From Granulicella rosea (GTDB taxonomy: Bacteria; Acidobacteriota; Terriglobia; Terriglobales; Acidobacteriaceae): 64,000 nt of DNA. The DNA lies in NCBI RefSeq assembly GCF_900188085.1, contig NZ_FZOU01000002.1, forward strand, positions 372,001 through 436,000, given 5' to 3'. A model generated the notes under the pieces. It saw nothing but the letters and a program-made list of their open reading frames with translations, was not told the DNA's origin and did not search any database. Of the stretch, positions 43,812 to 52,037 are shown piece after piece (within the stretch, counting starts at the first letter, position 1; each line of letters begins with the position of its first letter). Both the position numbers and the translations under genes were made by a program.

Positions 43812-46058
43812 ATGGATCGAAACGAAATCCCAGGCAAACCCTCCGGGGGTGCAATCCCAACCATGCCGGGATCAATTCCCCAGGCGGCTGACGCATCCCT
43901 AGCCGACGCGCTGCTCACCTTACGCAAACGCCGTTGGGTTCTCATCGTCGCGTTCGTTCTCGGCGCCGCCTTCGGTCTTTACCGCGCCTTCTTCCAGCCC
44001 AGAATCTTCGAGGCGTATGGACGCATCCAGGTGCGAACCGGCTCGGCCGACCAGTACAAGCTCACCTCCCCGGTGGGTCTCGGGCAGGACACAATGACGC
44101 AGATGATGACCGAGACGGCCATTCTGCAGAGCGACACGCTGCTCTTGACCGTCGCCAAGGATCTCGACCTCTGCAACAACCCCGCTTTTCTGGGCAGGAA
44201 GACGGCGCCCGAGCCGCGCCGCGATCTGAACGATCCGCAGGTGCGTCAGGGGACGCTGCTGGTTTTAAGCTCCAACCTGAAGATCGCCATGCAGCCCCGC
44301 ACGAACATTCTGCGGCTGAGCTACAGCAGTCTCGATGGCAAACTTTCCGCCGAGATCGTCAATACCGTCATCTCCGAGTACATCCAGCGCAGCTACGAGA
44401 CGCGTTTCGCATCCACGCAGCGCGTCTCCAAGTGGCTTTCGAAGCAGCTCGAAGATCTGAAGGCGGACGTCGAAGCCTCGCAGGAGAAGATGATCAACCT
44501 GCAGCGGAGGCTTGGCATCCTCGGCTTCGATCCGACGCATAACCAGATCAGCACCTCGCTCGACGACCTCGCCAAGGCATCGGGTCAGGCGAAGCTGGCG
44601 CGCATCATCGCGGAGTCACGCTACCGGATGCTCTCCGGTATGGAGCCCGACGCCATCGAAGGGTCGATCGACGCTGGCCCGGGTCTGCCGCCAAGCGGTC
44701 TGAATGCGCTTCGCACCCAGCTCTCCACCGCCCGTTCGACCTATGCGGAGCAAGAGGCGACACTCGGCCCGAACCATCCGCAGGCGAAGTCCACCAAAGC
44801 GCAGATCGACGAGCTGGCCCGGCAGGTTGCCGCTGAGCAGAACCGTCTGCTGCTGCAGTCCAAAGAGAATTACCTGATCGCGCAGGCCAACGAGGAGAAG
44901 ACCAACGCCGCACTCGATGCCCAGAAGGCGGACGCCTACAAGCTGCGCGACGACCTGGTTGAATACACCCTGCGGCAGCGCGAGTTCGAATCCAACCGAA
45001 CGCTCTACGAGGGCTTGTTGCAGCGGTTGCGGACGGCAGGCATCCAGGCCGGTCTGGAGTCGCTTGAGATCGACATCGTCGACCAGGCCGTGCCGCCGGC
45101 TTCGCCCATGCTGAGGCCCAAATCCACGCTGGTGCTCACGACACTGGCCGTCGCAATGATTCTGGGCGTGCTGATCGCGTTTCTGCTGGACACGCTCGAT
45201 ACGGGTATCCGCAGCGTCACCGAACTCGAAGCGATCACGGAGATGCCGTCGCTGGCGGTCATTCCGCGGCTGCGCAAACCTGCCGGTGCGGCGGTCCCGG
45301 ATACCTCGCCGCTACCCGTCATCTCCCAGCCGAAGTCGCAGTTCACCGAGTCCTTCCGCGCGCTGCGCACGGCTCTGCTGCTTTCGACCGCCGGCCGCGA
45401 GCCCAAGCTGCTGATGTTTACCAGCGCGGCGCCGGGCGAAGGCAAGACGACGACCTCCATCAATCTTGCCGCGATCCTCGCCCAGCGCGGCGCGCGCGTA
45501 CTGCTGATCGACGCCGATCTCCGCCGCCCGGCCGTACATGTCCGGCTCGGACTCGAGGGCCGTCTCGGGTTGAGCACCTATCTGAGCGGCTCGTCGACGC
45601 TCGAAGAATCGCTCCAGCATCTCGATGAGCTGCCCAGCCTCGACATCCTGACCAGCGGCCCCGTGCCCCCCTTCCCGACCGAGCTCGTCAGCTCCACCGC
45701 CATGCGCGAGCTGCTGCGCTACGCCGGCGAGATCTACACGCATGTCGTCATCGATTCGCCGCCCATTCTCTCCGTCACCGACGGCGTGGAGCTGGGCGGC
45801 ATGGTCGACGCCGTCATCCTCGTCCTGCGCCACGGAAAATCCAACAAGCACGTGGTGCGGCGCGCGCGCGATCTGCTTGTCCGCTCCAACTGCCCGCTCA
45901 AAGGCATCGTGCTGAACGCGGTCGATCTCAGCGCGCCCGAGTATGAAAGCTATTATGGCTACTCGGGCGACGGCTACGCCAATCTGGACAATGGCTGGAG
46001 CGCGAGCTTCCGAGGCAAGAATGGCCGGAAGAACCGGACGAAGGGAGATCAGGCATGA
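43812..46058 (+). CDS. Bacterial tyrosine autokinase / polysaccharide co-polymerase (Wzc-like)
   Basis: 748 residues from ATG 43812. The N-terminal Wzz domain has a membrane helix (WVLIVAFVLGAAFGLYRAFF) and long periplasmic coiled coils; a second helix (VLTTLAVAMILGVLIAFLLD) leads to the cytoplasmic BY-kinase. Walker A SAAPGEGKTT has Lys545, Walker A' is VLLIDADLRRP, and Walker B is THVVIDSPP. A Tyr cluster (YESYYGYSGDGY) at the C-terminus is the autophosphorylation tail. It controls chain length and export of exopolysaccharide. It overlaps wza by ATGA, so both are coupled. Confidence 0.93.
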   Translation: MDRNEIPGKPSGGAIPTMPGSIPQAADASLADALLTLRKRRWVLIVAFVLGAAFGLYRAFFQPRIFEAYGRIQVRTGSADQYKLTSPVGLGQDTMTQMMTETAILQSDTLLLTVAKDLDLCNNPAFLGRKTAPEPRRDLNDPQVRQGTLLVLSSNLKIAMQPRTNILRLSYSSLDGKLSAEIVNTVISEYIQRSYETRFASTQRVSKWLSKQLEDLKADVEASQEKMINLQRRLGILGFDPTHNQISTSLDDLAKASGQAKLARIIAESRYRMLSGMEPDAIEGSIDAGPGLPPSGLNALRTQLSTARSTYAEQEATLGPNHPQAKSTKAQIDELARQVAAEQNRLLLQSKENYLIAQANEEKTNAALDAQKADAYKLRDDLVEYTLRQREFESNRTLYEGLLQRLRTAGIQAGLESLEIDIVDQAVPPASPMLRPKSTLVLTTLAVAMILGVLIAFLLDTLDTGIRSVTELEAITEMPSLAVIPRLRKPAGAAVPDTSPLPVISQPKSQFTESFRALRTALLLSTAGREPKLLMFTSAAPGEGKTTTSINLAAILAQRGARVLLIDADLRRPAVHVRLGLEGRLGLSTYLSGSSTLEESLQHLDELPSLDILTSGPVPPFPTELVSSTAMRELLRYAGEIYTHVVIDSPPILSVTDGVELGGMVDAVILVLRHGKSNKHVVRRARDLLVRSNCPLKGIVLNAVDLSAPEYESYYGYSGDGYANLDNGWSASFRGKNGRKNRTKGDQA

Positions 46059-47044
46059 GCATCCAACGCGGAGTCCTCTCGCGCATCGCTCTGACCTTGG
46101 CCGCCCTGCTGCTGACCGTCGATTGCCGGGCGCAGTTCTCCGGGCCAGCGTTCCTCTCGAACAGCCCCGCCAACCGGGCCGTCGTGCCGACCACCGACCC
46201 GGCCGTCCTTGCCGCGCCCAGCGTCGACCCGCAGATCGGCCCGGGCGACCTGCTCAGCGTCACGATCTTCGGCGTGCTGAGCTACGCGGCGCCTGCACGC
46301 GTTTCGGTCGACGGCACGGTGCAGCTTCCGCTCATCGGATTGGTCCCGGTCGGAGGGCTGCCGCTGCATCAGGCGGAGCGGCTGATCGCGACTCGGCTGA
46401 TCGACGCCGGCATGTATCGCAACCCACAGGTGACGATCCAGATCACGGAGTCGCAGAATCAGACCGTAACCGTGACAGGCGAACTTCACGCGGTCATCCC
46501 GGTCAGCGGCGAACGGCATCTGCTCGAAATTCTGGCGGCTACCGGCCCCGGCCCAATCCCGAACACGATCAGCCGGGTCATCACGGTGCTCCGGCCGGGG
46601 CTGGATCAGCCCATCGTCGTCGATCTGGGCACGGACCCAGTGCAGAGCGCGAAGGCGAACATCCTCATCCGGCCGCGCGACACCATCGTGCTCTCTCACG
46701 TCGGCGTGGTCTATGTGGTGGGCGCGTTCAAGACGCAGGGCGCCATCCCGCTGGTGCAAAGCTCTCCCCTGACGCTGCTCGAGGCGACCTCGCTTAGCGG
46801 CGGCGCGGGCTTCGAGGGCAAACTGAGCGAGGTACGCATCATCCGGACCTTTGGCGCCGAGCGACGCATCCTGCCGATCGACATGAATCTGGTGCTGAAG
46901 AACAAGGCGCCGGACCCGGTTCTCCAGGCCGATGATATTGTGATTCTCCCCTCAAGCGCCATTCGGGCGGCGATCAAGTCGAATGGAATCAACACCCTGA
47001 GCAGCGTCGCCTCACTGCTGGTCGTCGCGCTTCAATATCACTGA
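46055..47044 (+). CDS. Polysaccharide export outer-membrane protein (Wza-like)
   Basis: 329 residues. A signal peptide (LSRIALTLAALLLTVDCRAQ) has a cysteine near its end, but the surrounding residues do not give a clean lipobox, so lipidation is uncertain. The PES/SLBB family features are IGPGDLLSVTIFGVLSYAAPARVSVDGTVQLPLIG and a second SLBB-like segment near VVYVVGAFKTQGAIPLVQ. It would form the outer-membrane channel for exopolysaccharide with the tyrosine autokinase, to which it is overlapped. The C-terminal helix expected to cross the outer membrane is only weakly indicated by VASLLVVALQYH. Confidence 0.88.
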   Translation: MSIQRGVLSRIALTLAALLLTVDCRAQFSGPAFLSNSPANRAVVPTTDPAVLAAPSVDPQIGPGDLLSVTIFGVLSYAAPARVSVDGTVQLPLIGLVPVGGLPLHQAERLIATRLIDAGMYRNPQVTIQITESQNQTVTVTGELHAVIPVSGERHLLEILAATGPGPIPNTISRVITVLRPGLDQPIVVDLGTDPVQSAKANILIRPRDTIVLSHVGVVYVVGAFKTQGAIPLVQSSPLTLLEATSLSGGAGFEGKLSEVRIIRTFGAERRILPIDMNLVLKNKAPDPVLQADDIVILPSSAIRAAIKSNGINTLSSVASLLVVALQYH

Positions 47045-47049
47045 TCGAC

Positions 47050-48258
47050 ATGACGCGACCGATCCGGCTTGCCTATCTCGTCAGTCATCCGATTCAATAC
47101 CAGGCTCCGCTGCTGCGGCGCATCGCGCATGAGCCGGGGATCGAACTGACTGTCTTCTTCGGGTCGGACTTTTCCGTCCGCGGGTATAGAGATGACGGCT
47201 TCGGCGTCGAGGTGAAGTGGGATGTGCCCTTGCTCGACGGCTACCGTTATGAGTTTCTGCCAAAGCTGCGGGACAACGGGACGAACGGAACATTTTCGCC
47301 GATCTGCCGCGGCCTGTTGTCACGCCTCGCCGGTTGGGGAGGCCAACCCTTCGACGCGTTGTGGGTCCACGGTTATGCGACGGCGCTCGCGATGCAAGGT
47401 ATCCTGGCAGCGAACTTTCTGCGTATTCCCGTTCTGCTGCGTTCGGACTCTTCCCTGAAAGATCGCGCGCGCAGCCCCTGGAAGCTGGCGGCCAAATCAG
47501 CTTTCTTCCACATGCTGCGGCCGCTGGTCGACGCCGTGCTGACGACGGGAACTCTCAACGAAGACTACTGGCGTCTGTACTTCGGGCCGGATTATCCGCT
47601 CTTCCGCATGCCTTACGCGGTGGACAACCAGTGGTTTCAGGCGCAATGCGCGCTGGCGTCCACGCGTCGGCGGGAGTTGCAGGCGGAGTTCCAACTGGAG
47701 CCCGGCCGCCCGGTCATCCTTTTTGCTTCGAAGCTGCAGACGCGCAAGCACTGCGACGACCTTGTCGCAGCCTATGCGCAGCTTTCAGGGATGCAGCCGG
47801 CGCCTTACCTGTTGATTGTTGGCGATGGCGAGGAGCGCCTCGCGCTGGAACGGCAGGCTGCCGGGCTTGAAGGGGTGCGCTTCTGCGGATTTCGCAACCA
47901 GTCCGAGCTGCCGCGCTTTTTCGATCTTGCGACGGTCTTCGTGCTTCCCTCGCGTCACGAGCCCTGGGGGCTGATCGTGAATGAGGTGATGAACGCAGCG
48001 CGGCCGGTCATCCTGTCGGACGACGTGGGGTGCCAGCCCGATCTGCTCACCGACGGCGTTGAAGGTTTCGTCTACCCGGTTCGTGATGTCGACGCTCTCG
48101 CCGACGCCCTGCGCCGCGTATTGGCGACGCCCGAGACCGCCGTGAACATGGGACGCACTGCTCTCAAACGAATCGATGCATGGGGTCTGGAGGAGAACGT
48201 CGCAGGCCTGCTCGCGGCGCTCACACATGTCACCCGCCTCCGGCCCAGGGTGCGATAG
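47050..48258 (+). CDS. GT4-family glycosyltransferase
   Basis: 402 residues, GT-B fold. The N-terminal acceptor domain begins RLAYLVSHPIQYQAPLLRRI; the donor domain contains PVILFASKLQTRKHCDDLV, DGEERLALERQA and the E-x7-E type SRHEPWGLIVNEVMNAARPVI, which binds the nucleotide sugar. The sugar and linkage are not predictable. It starts six bases after wza and three bases separate it from the next transferase gene, so it belongs to the exopolysaccharide operon and acts on the lipid-linked repeat at the cytoplasmic face. Confidence 0.88.
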   Translation: MTRPIRLAYLVSHPIQYQAPLLRRIAHEPGIELTVFFGSDFSVRGYRDDGFGVEVKWDVPLLDGYRYEFLPKLRDNGTNGTFSPICRGLLSRLAGWGGQPFDALWVHGYATALAMQGILAANFLRIPVLLRSDSSLKDRARSPWKLAAKSAFFHMLRPLVDAVLTTGTLNEDYWRLYFGPDYPLFRMPYAVDNQWFQAQCALASTRRRELQAEFQLEPGRPVILFASKLQTRKHCDDLVAAYAQLSGMQPAPYLLIVGDGEERLALERQAAGLEGVRFCGFRNQSELPRFFDLATVFVLPSRHEPWGLIVNEVMNAARPVILSDDVGCQPDLLTDGVEGFVYPVRDVDALADALRRVLATPETAVNMGRTALKRIDAWGLEENVAGLLAALTHVTRLRPRVR

Positions 48259-48261
48259 CCG

Positions 48262-49413
48262 ATGCGCGTCCTGCACGTCATTTCAAGTATCGATCCGGAG
48301 AACGGCGGCGTCACGGAGTTCGTCCTGACGCTGCTGCGCCATGCCGCGCCGGGAGACTCCGTCGAGGTCGTTACGCTGGACGATCCCTCCGTTCCGTTTC
48401 TGAAAGTGCTTCCGGCCTCCATCCACGCCATCGGTCCCGGCAGGACGGCCTTTGCCTATACCCCAGCCTTCCCGGCATGGCTGCGCGAGAATCTGCCCCG
48501 GTTCGACGGCGTAGTACTCCATGGACTCTGGCAATACAACAATCTCGCGGTCTTCCGCGCGATCTCCAAAAGCAAGCCCTATGTAGTGCTTCCGCACGGA
48601 ATGCTCGACCCTTACTTCAAGTATCAGTCGAGGTTTAAGCACTACCGGAAGTGGCTGTATTGGGTCGCCGCCGAATACTGGATCCTGCGCGGGGCCGCGC
48701 GCGTCGTCTTCACCACGCAGGAGGAGGCGCGGCTCGCTCGTGAGAGCTTCTGGCTGCACCGCTGGAAAGAGGCGGTCATTCCCTTCGGCACAATGCCGCC
48801 GCCACCCGATCCGGAGGCACAGGTGGCGGCATTTTTCGAACGTACTCCGCAGCTTCGGGGGCGGAGTTTTCTGCTCTTCCTCGGGCGCATCCATCCCAAG
48901 AAGGGCTGCGATCTGTTGATCGAGGCTGTTGCGGAGGTTGCGCATCGTATGCCAGGGGTCGACCTGCTGATGGCGGGTCCAGACCAGATGGGCTGGGCCG
49001 CCGAGCTGCAGGCGAGGTCCGCGGAGCTTGGCGTCGCGGACCGCATCCACTGGACTGGCATGATCGACGGCGACGCCAAGTGGGGCGCGCTTCGGGCTGC
49101 GGAGGCCTTCGTTCTGCCGTCGCATCAGGAGAACTTCGGCATTGCCGTCGCCGAGGCGCTCGCCTGCGGAACGCCGGTGCTGCTGTCGGACAAGGTGAAC
49201 ATCGCCCCGGAGATCGCCGCCGATCGCGCCGGATATGTCGAGCCGGACACGCGGGAGGGTGTGAATCGTCTGCTTGAGCGCTGGCTCGCCAGCACCGCCG
49301 CCGAGCGCGCAGAGCTGGCTGCCAGCGCACTCGTCTGCTTCGAGCGCCGGTACGATCTGCGCGGAAACATACAGGCGATCCACAACCTCTTCAGACCCGC
49401 CGGGCCATCGTAG
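48262..49413 (+). CDS. GT4-family glycosyltransferase
   Basis: 383 residues, GT-B fold. The N-terminal MRVLHVISSIDPENGGVTEF segment is typical of GT4 polysaccharide enzymes. The donor site is in FLLFLGRIHPKKGCDLLIEAV and the E-x7-E motif QENFGIAVAEALACGTPVLL. It differs clearly from the preceding GT4 gene in sequence, so the two presumably add different sugars. It is the fourth gene of the exopolysaccharide operon. Confidence 0.88.
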   Translation: MRVLHVISSIDPENGGVTEFVLTLLRHAAPGDSVEVVTLDDPSVPFLKVLPASIHAIGPGRTAFAYTPAFPAWLRENLPRFDGVVLHGLWQYNNLAVFRAISKSKPYVVLPHGMLDPYFKYQSRFKHYRKWLYWVAAEYWILRGAARVVFTTQEEARLARESFWLHRWKEAVIPFGTMPPPPDPEAQVAAFFERTPQLRGRSFLLFLGRIHPKKGCDLLIEAVAEVAHRMPGVDLLMAGPDQMGWAAELQARSAELGVADRIHWTGMIDGDAKWGALRAAEAFVLPSHQENFGIAVAEALACGTPVLLSDKVNIAPEIAADRAGYVEPDTREGVNRLLERWLASTAAERAELAASALVCFERRYDLRGNIQAIHNLFRPAGPS

Positions 49414-49428
49414 GATAGAAAGACGATC

Positions 49429-50025
49429 ATGGCCAGAAAGCCCGCTTACAACGCGGCCGAACACATCTCCGCAGACACCGCCACCGACGCTTACCTGCGT
49501 CCGGCCTTTCCAGCCGGCAACCGCGCACGCCGGCTGGTTTGGAACATCGTCCACGCGCTGCTTTACCGCACGTCACCCCGCCCGATGCATAGCTGGCGGG
49601 CGATGCTGCTGCGGCTCTTTGGAGCGACGCTCGGGCCGAACTGCCATTTCTACCCGTCGTCACGGGTCTGGGCGCCGTGGAACCTCCACTGCGCCGACTC
49701 GGTCGGGGTCGGCGACGACGCGGAGATCTACAACCCGGCACGAGTTCGGCTGGGCTCGCATGCGATCCTGTCGCAGGGCGCTTATCTGTGTGGCGCCACG
49801 CACGACTACAACGACCCCGGCTTCCCGCTGCTCGCCTATGAGATGGAGATCGGGGCTTACGCCTGGGTCTGCGCGCGGGCTTCCGTTGCGCCGGGCGTAC
49901 AGATCGCCGAAGGCGCGGTGCTGGGGCTGGCGTCGGTCGCCACGCACGACCTGGAGGCATGGACGGTCTATGCGGGGTCGCCCGCGGTGCGGGTGAAGGA
50001 CCGCAAGAGAACCCTCTCACCTTAA
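49429..50025 (+). CDS. WcaF-like hexapeptide acetyltransferase
   Basis: 198 residues. The left-handed beta-helix is shown by hexapeptide turns such as VGVGDDAEIYNPARVRLGSH and the later APGVQIAEGAVLGLASV. The likely catalytic histidine lies in ATHDYNDPGFPL. It resembles colanic-acid acetyltransferases and would O-acetylate a sugar of the repeat. It is the last gene of the operon; a hairpin follows 34 bases after its stop. An initiating glycosyl transferase, Wzx flippase and Wzy polymerase are absent from this cluster. Confidence 0.88.
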   Translation: MARKPAYNAAEHISADTATDAYLRPAFPAGNRARRLVWNIVHALLYRTSPRPMHSWRAMLLRLFGATLGPNCHFYPSSRVWAPWNLHCADSVGVGDDAEIYNPARVRLGSHAILSQGAYLCGATHDYNDPGFPLLAYEMEIGAYAWVCARASVAPGVQIAEGAVLGLASVATHDLEAWTVYAGSPAVRVKDRKRTLSP

Positions 50026-50058
50026 TTGAAGGTTAAGAAGCGGCCCGCTTAAATAGCC

Positions 50059-50102
50059 ACAGGCACCCAGGGGAGTGATGCTCCGCGCCCGTGGATGCCT
50101 GT
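50059..50102. terminator. Hairpin after the exopolysaccharide operon
   Basis: ACAGGCA (50059-50065) pairs with TGCCTGT (50096-50102); an inner GGAG/CTCC stem lies within the loop. It is between convergent genes; the tails are poor in T, so function is moderately sure. Confidence 0.45.
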
Positions 50103-50127
50103 CGCTTAGAAGGTAAATCTGGTGGAC

Positions 50128-50511
50128 CTACCGCCGCAGTTTGGCGAGCAGGTCGGTGGGATGTACGGGCTTGGCCAGAATCTCGAACTCATGACCCTGC
50201 GCGCGCGCCTTCTCCAGCAGATCGGCCGTGGCGGCCTGGCCGGAGAACAGCAGAATTTTGCAGTTAGGACGTTTCTGTCGCGTTGCGATTGCCGCCTCGA
50301 TGCCGGTCATTCCGGTCATGATGACGTCGCTAATGAGCATATCCGGTTCAAAGGTGTCGAGCGCCTCGATCGCCTTTTCGCCGCTATATACAGCACGTGC
50401 TTCGAAACCTGCCTGATTCAGGATGATGGCGAGCGTATTGGCGATGACCTGCTCGTCATCGGCAACAAGAACGCGCGGTTTCGACGGTGTGCTGGCGGTT
50501 GTTTCAGACAT
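50128..50511 (-). CDS. Single-domain response regulator
   Basis: 127 residues, a complete receiver: VLVADDEQVIANTLAII carries the acidic metal-binding pair, PDMLISDVIMTGMTG the phospho-acceptor Asp, ILLFSG the conserved Ser, and ILAKPVHPTDLLAKL the lysine-proline of the last strand. There is no output domain, so it works as a CheY-like or phosphorelay protein. The nearest kinase is the hybrid-like histidine kinase gene at 53933-56011, but the link is only positional. The 160-base gap before the ABC gene is a divergent promoter region. Confidence 0.92.
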   Translation of the reverse strand: MSETTASTPSKPRVLVADDEQVIANTLAIILNQAGFEARAVYSGEKAIEALDTFEPDMLISDVIMTGMTGIEAAIATRQKRPNCKILLFSGQAATADLLEKARAQGHEFEILAKPVHPTDLLAKLRR

Positions 50512-50672
50512 GCGGAGTATCCCCAGGTGGTCTTCGTTTTCTTGCCGGTACGGCTGGGCGACGTTCGTGCAGCCGCTTTAACCGTTATACCAGCTAAGTA
50601 ATGATACGCTGACCGGAGGCAACAGGGCGCAGCGTGTTTTTTACGCGTCTACTTCAGTTACGGGAACATTGA

Positions 50673-52037
50673 ATGCCAGCAGCTATCATCCGGGCCGAAC
50701 GCGTGGAAAAGTATTATGCGCAGCCCAGCGAGAATCGCATCCAGGTCATCTCCCCTACCGATCTGTCGATCGTGCCAGGAGAGATTGTCGCCCTGCTCGG
50801 CCCCTCGGGATCCGGCAAGTCCACGCTGCTCCGCATGTTGACAGGTCTCTCGGCGCCTTCGGCCGGCCAGGTTTATTGGCATGAGAAGCCGATTGCGTCG
50901 GCGGATGCGAACGTCTCGATCGTCTTCCAGAGCTTCGCGCTCTTCCCCTGGCTCACGGTGCTCGAAAACGTCGAGGCGCCGCTGAAGGCCCGGGGCATGG
51001 AGCCGGCCGAACGCCGCCGCCGGTCCATCAAGATTCTCGACACCGTCGGTCTGGACGGATTCCAGGCCGCCTACCCCAAGGAGCTCTCGGGCGGCATGCG
51101 CCAGCGCGTTGGATTCGCGCGCGCCCTGGTCGTCGAGCCCGAGGTCCTCTTCATGGACGAGCCGTTCTCCGCGCTCGACGTGCTGACGGCCGAAAACCTG
51201 CGCTCCGAGCTGCTGGAGCTGTGGCAGAAGAAGACGATCCCGACGCAGGCCATCTTCATCGTGACCCACAATATCGAAGAAGCGGTGCTGCTGGCCGACC
51301 GCATCGTGGTGCTGGGGCGCAATCCCGGCCACATCCGCACGGACTTCAAGGTCTCGCTGCCGCATCCGCGCGATCGCAAGGCGACCGCCTTCACCCAACT
51401 CGTCGACTATATCTACAAGGTGCTGACGCAGCCGGACGCCAAACCGCCGGCTCTGCCGACCACACCCACCGGCAAGCCCGTCCGCGACCAGCGCCAGATG
51501 CACTACCAGATGCTGCCACACGCGCGTCCAGGCGGCATAGCCGGACTGCTGGAGCTGGTGCTGGACCACCACGGCAAGGATGACATCTACCGCTTGGCCG
51601 ACGATCTTGCCTTTGAGATCGACGATCTGCTGCCGATCGTGGATGCCGCGCAGTTGCTCGGCTTTCTGACCGTCAACGAAGGCGACGCGGCCATCACCTC
51701 CACGGGAACGGAGTACGCCAACGGCGAAATTCTGCGTCAGAAAGAGCTCTTCCGCACCGCCGCCGTCGAGAACGTGCTGCTGCTGCGCCAGATCGTACGC
51801 GCGGTCGAGGCCAAGAGCGACAAGAGCGTGCCCGAAGACTTCTTCCACGACATGCTCGACGAGCAGTTCAGCGAAGAGGAGACCCTGCGCCAGCTCGAGA
51901 CCGCCATCTCCTGGGGCCGCTATGCGGAGCTGTTCGACTTCGACGCGTCTCGCCGCCGCTTTATCCAACCGGAGAAGCTCGTCCACGAGACCGACGTCGA
52001 GCACACGAGCCGCACCGAAGGGGAGATCGACGCATGA
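50673..52037 (+). CDS. NitT/TauT-type ABC transporter ATPase with C-terminal regulatory domain
   Basis: 454 residues. Residues 1-260 form the ATPase: Walker A GPSGSGKST (43-51), Q-loop IVFQSFALFPWLTV, signature LSGGMRQRVGFARAL, Walker B EVLFMDEPFSALD and THNIEEAVLLADRI. The remaining ~170 residues form the AAA-associated C-terminal domain (RPGGIAGLLELVLDHHGKDDIY onward), helix-rich and winged-helix-like, thought to regulate uptake. The ATPase type fits nitrate, sulfonate or taurine importers. The permease gene overlaps its stop by ATGA. No periplasmic binding-protein gene is present. Confidence 0.9.
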   Translation: MPAAIIRAERVEKYYAQPSENRIQVISPTDLSIVPGEIVALLGPSGSGKSTLLRMLTGLSAPSAGQVYWHEKPIASADANVSIVFQSFALFPWLTVLENVEAPLKARGMEPAERRRRSIKILDTVGLDGFQAAYPKELSGGMRQRVGFARALVVEPEVLFMDEPFSALDVLTAENLRSELLELWQKKTIPTQAIFIVTHNIEEAVLLADRIVVLGRNPGHIRTDFKVSLPHPRDRKATAFTQLVDYIYKVLTQPDAKPPALPTTPTGKPVRDQRQMHYQMLPHARPGGIAGLLELVLDHHGKDDIYRLADDLAFEIDDLLPIVDAAQLLGFLTVNEGDAAITSTGTEYANGEILRQKELFRTAAVENVLLLRQIVRAVEAKSDKSVPEDFFHDMLDEQFSEEETLRQLETAISWGRYAELFDFDASRRRFIQPEKLVHETDVEHTSRTEGEIDA

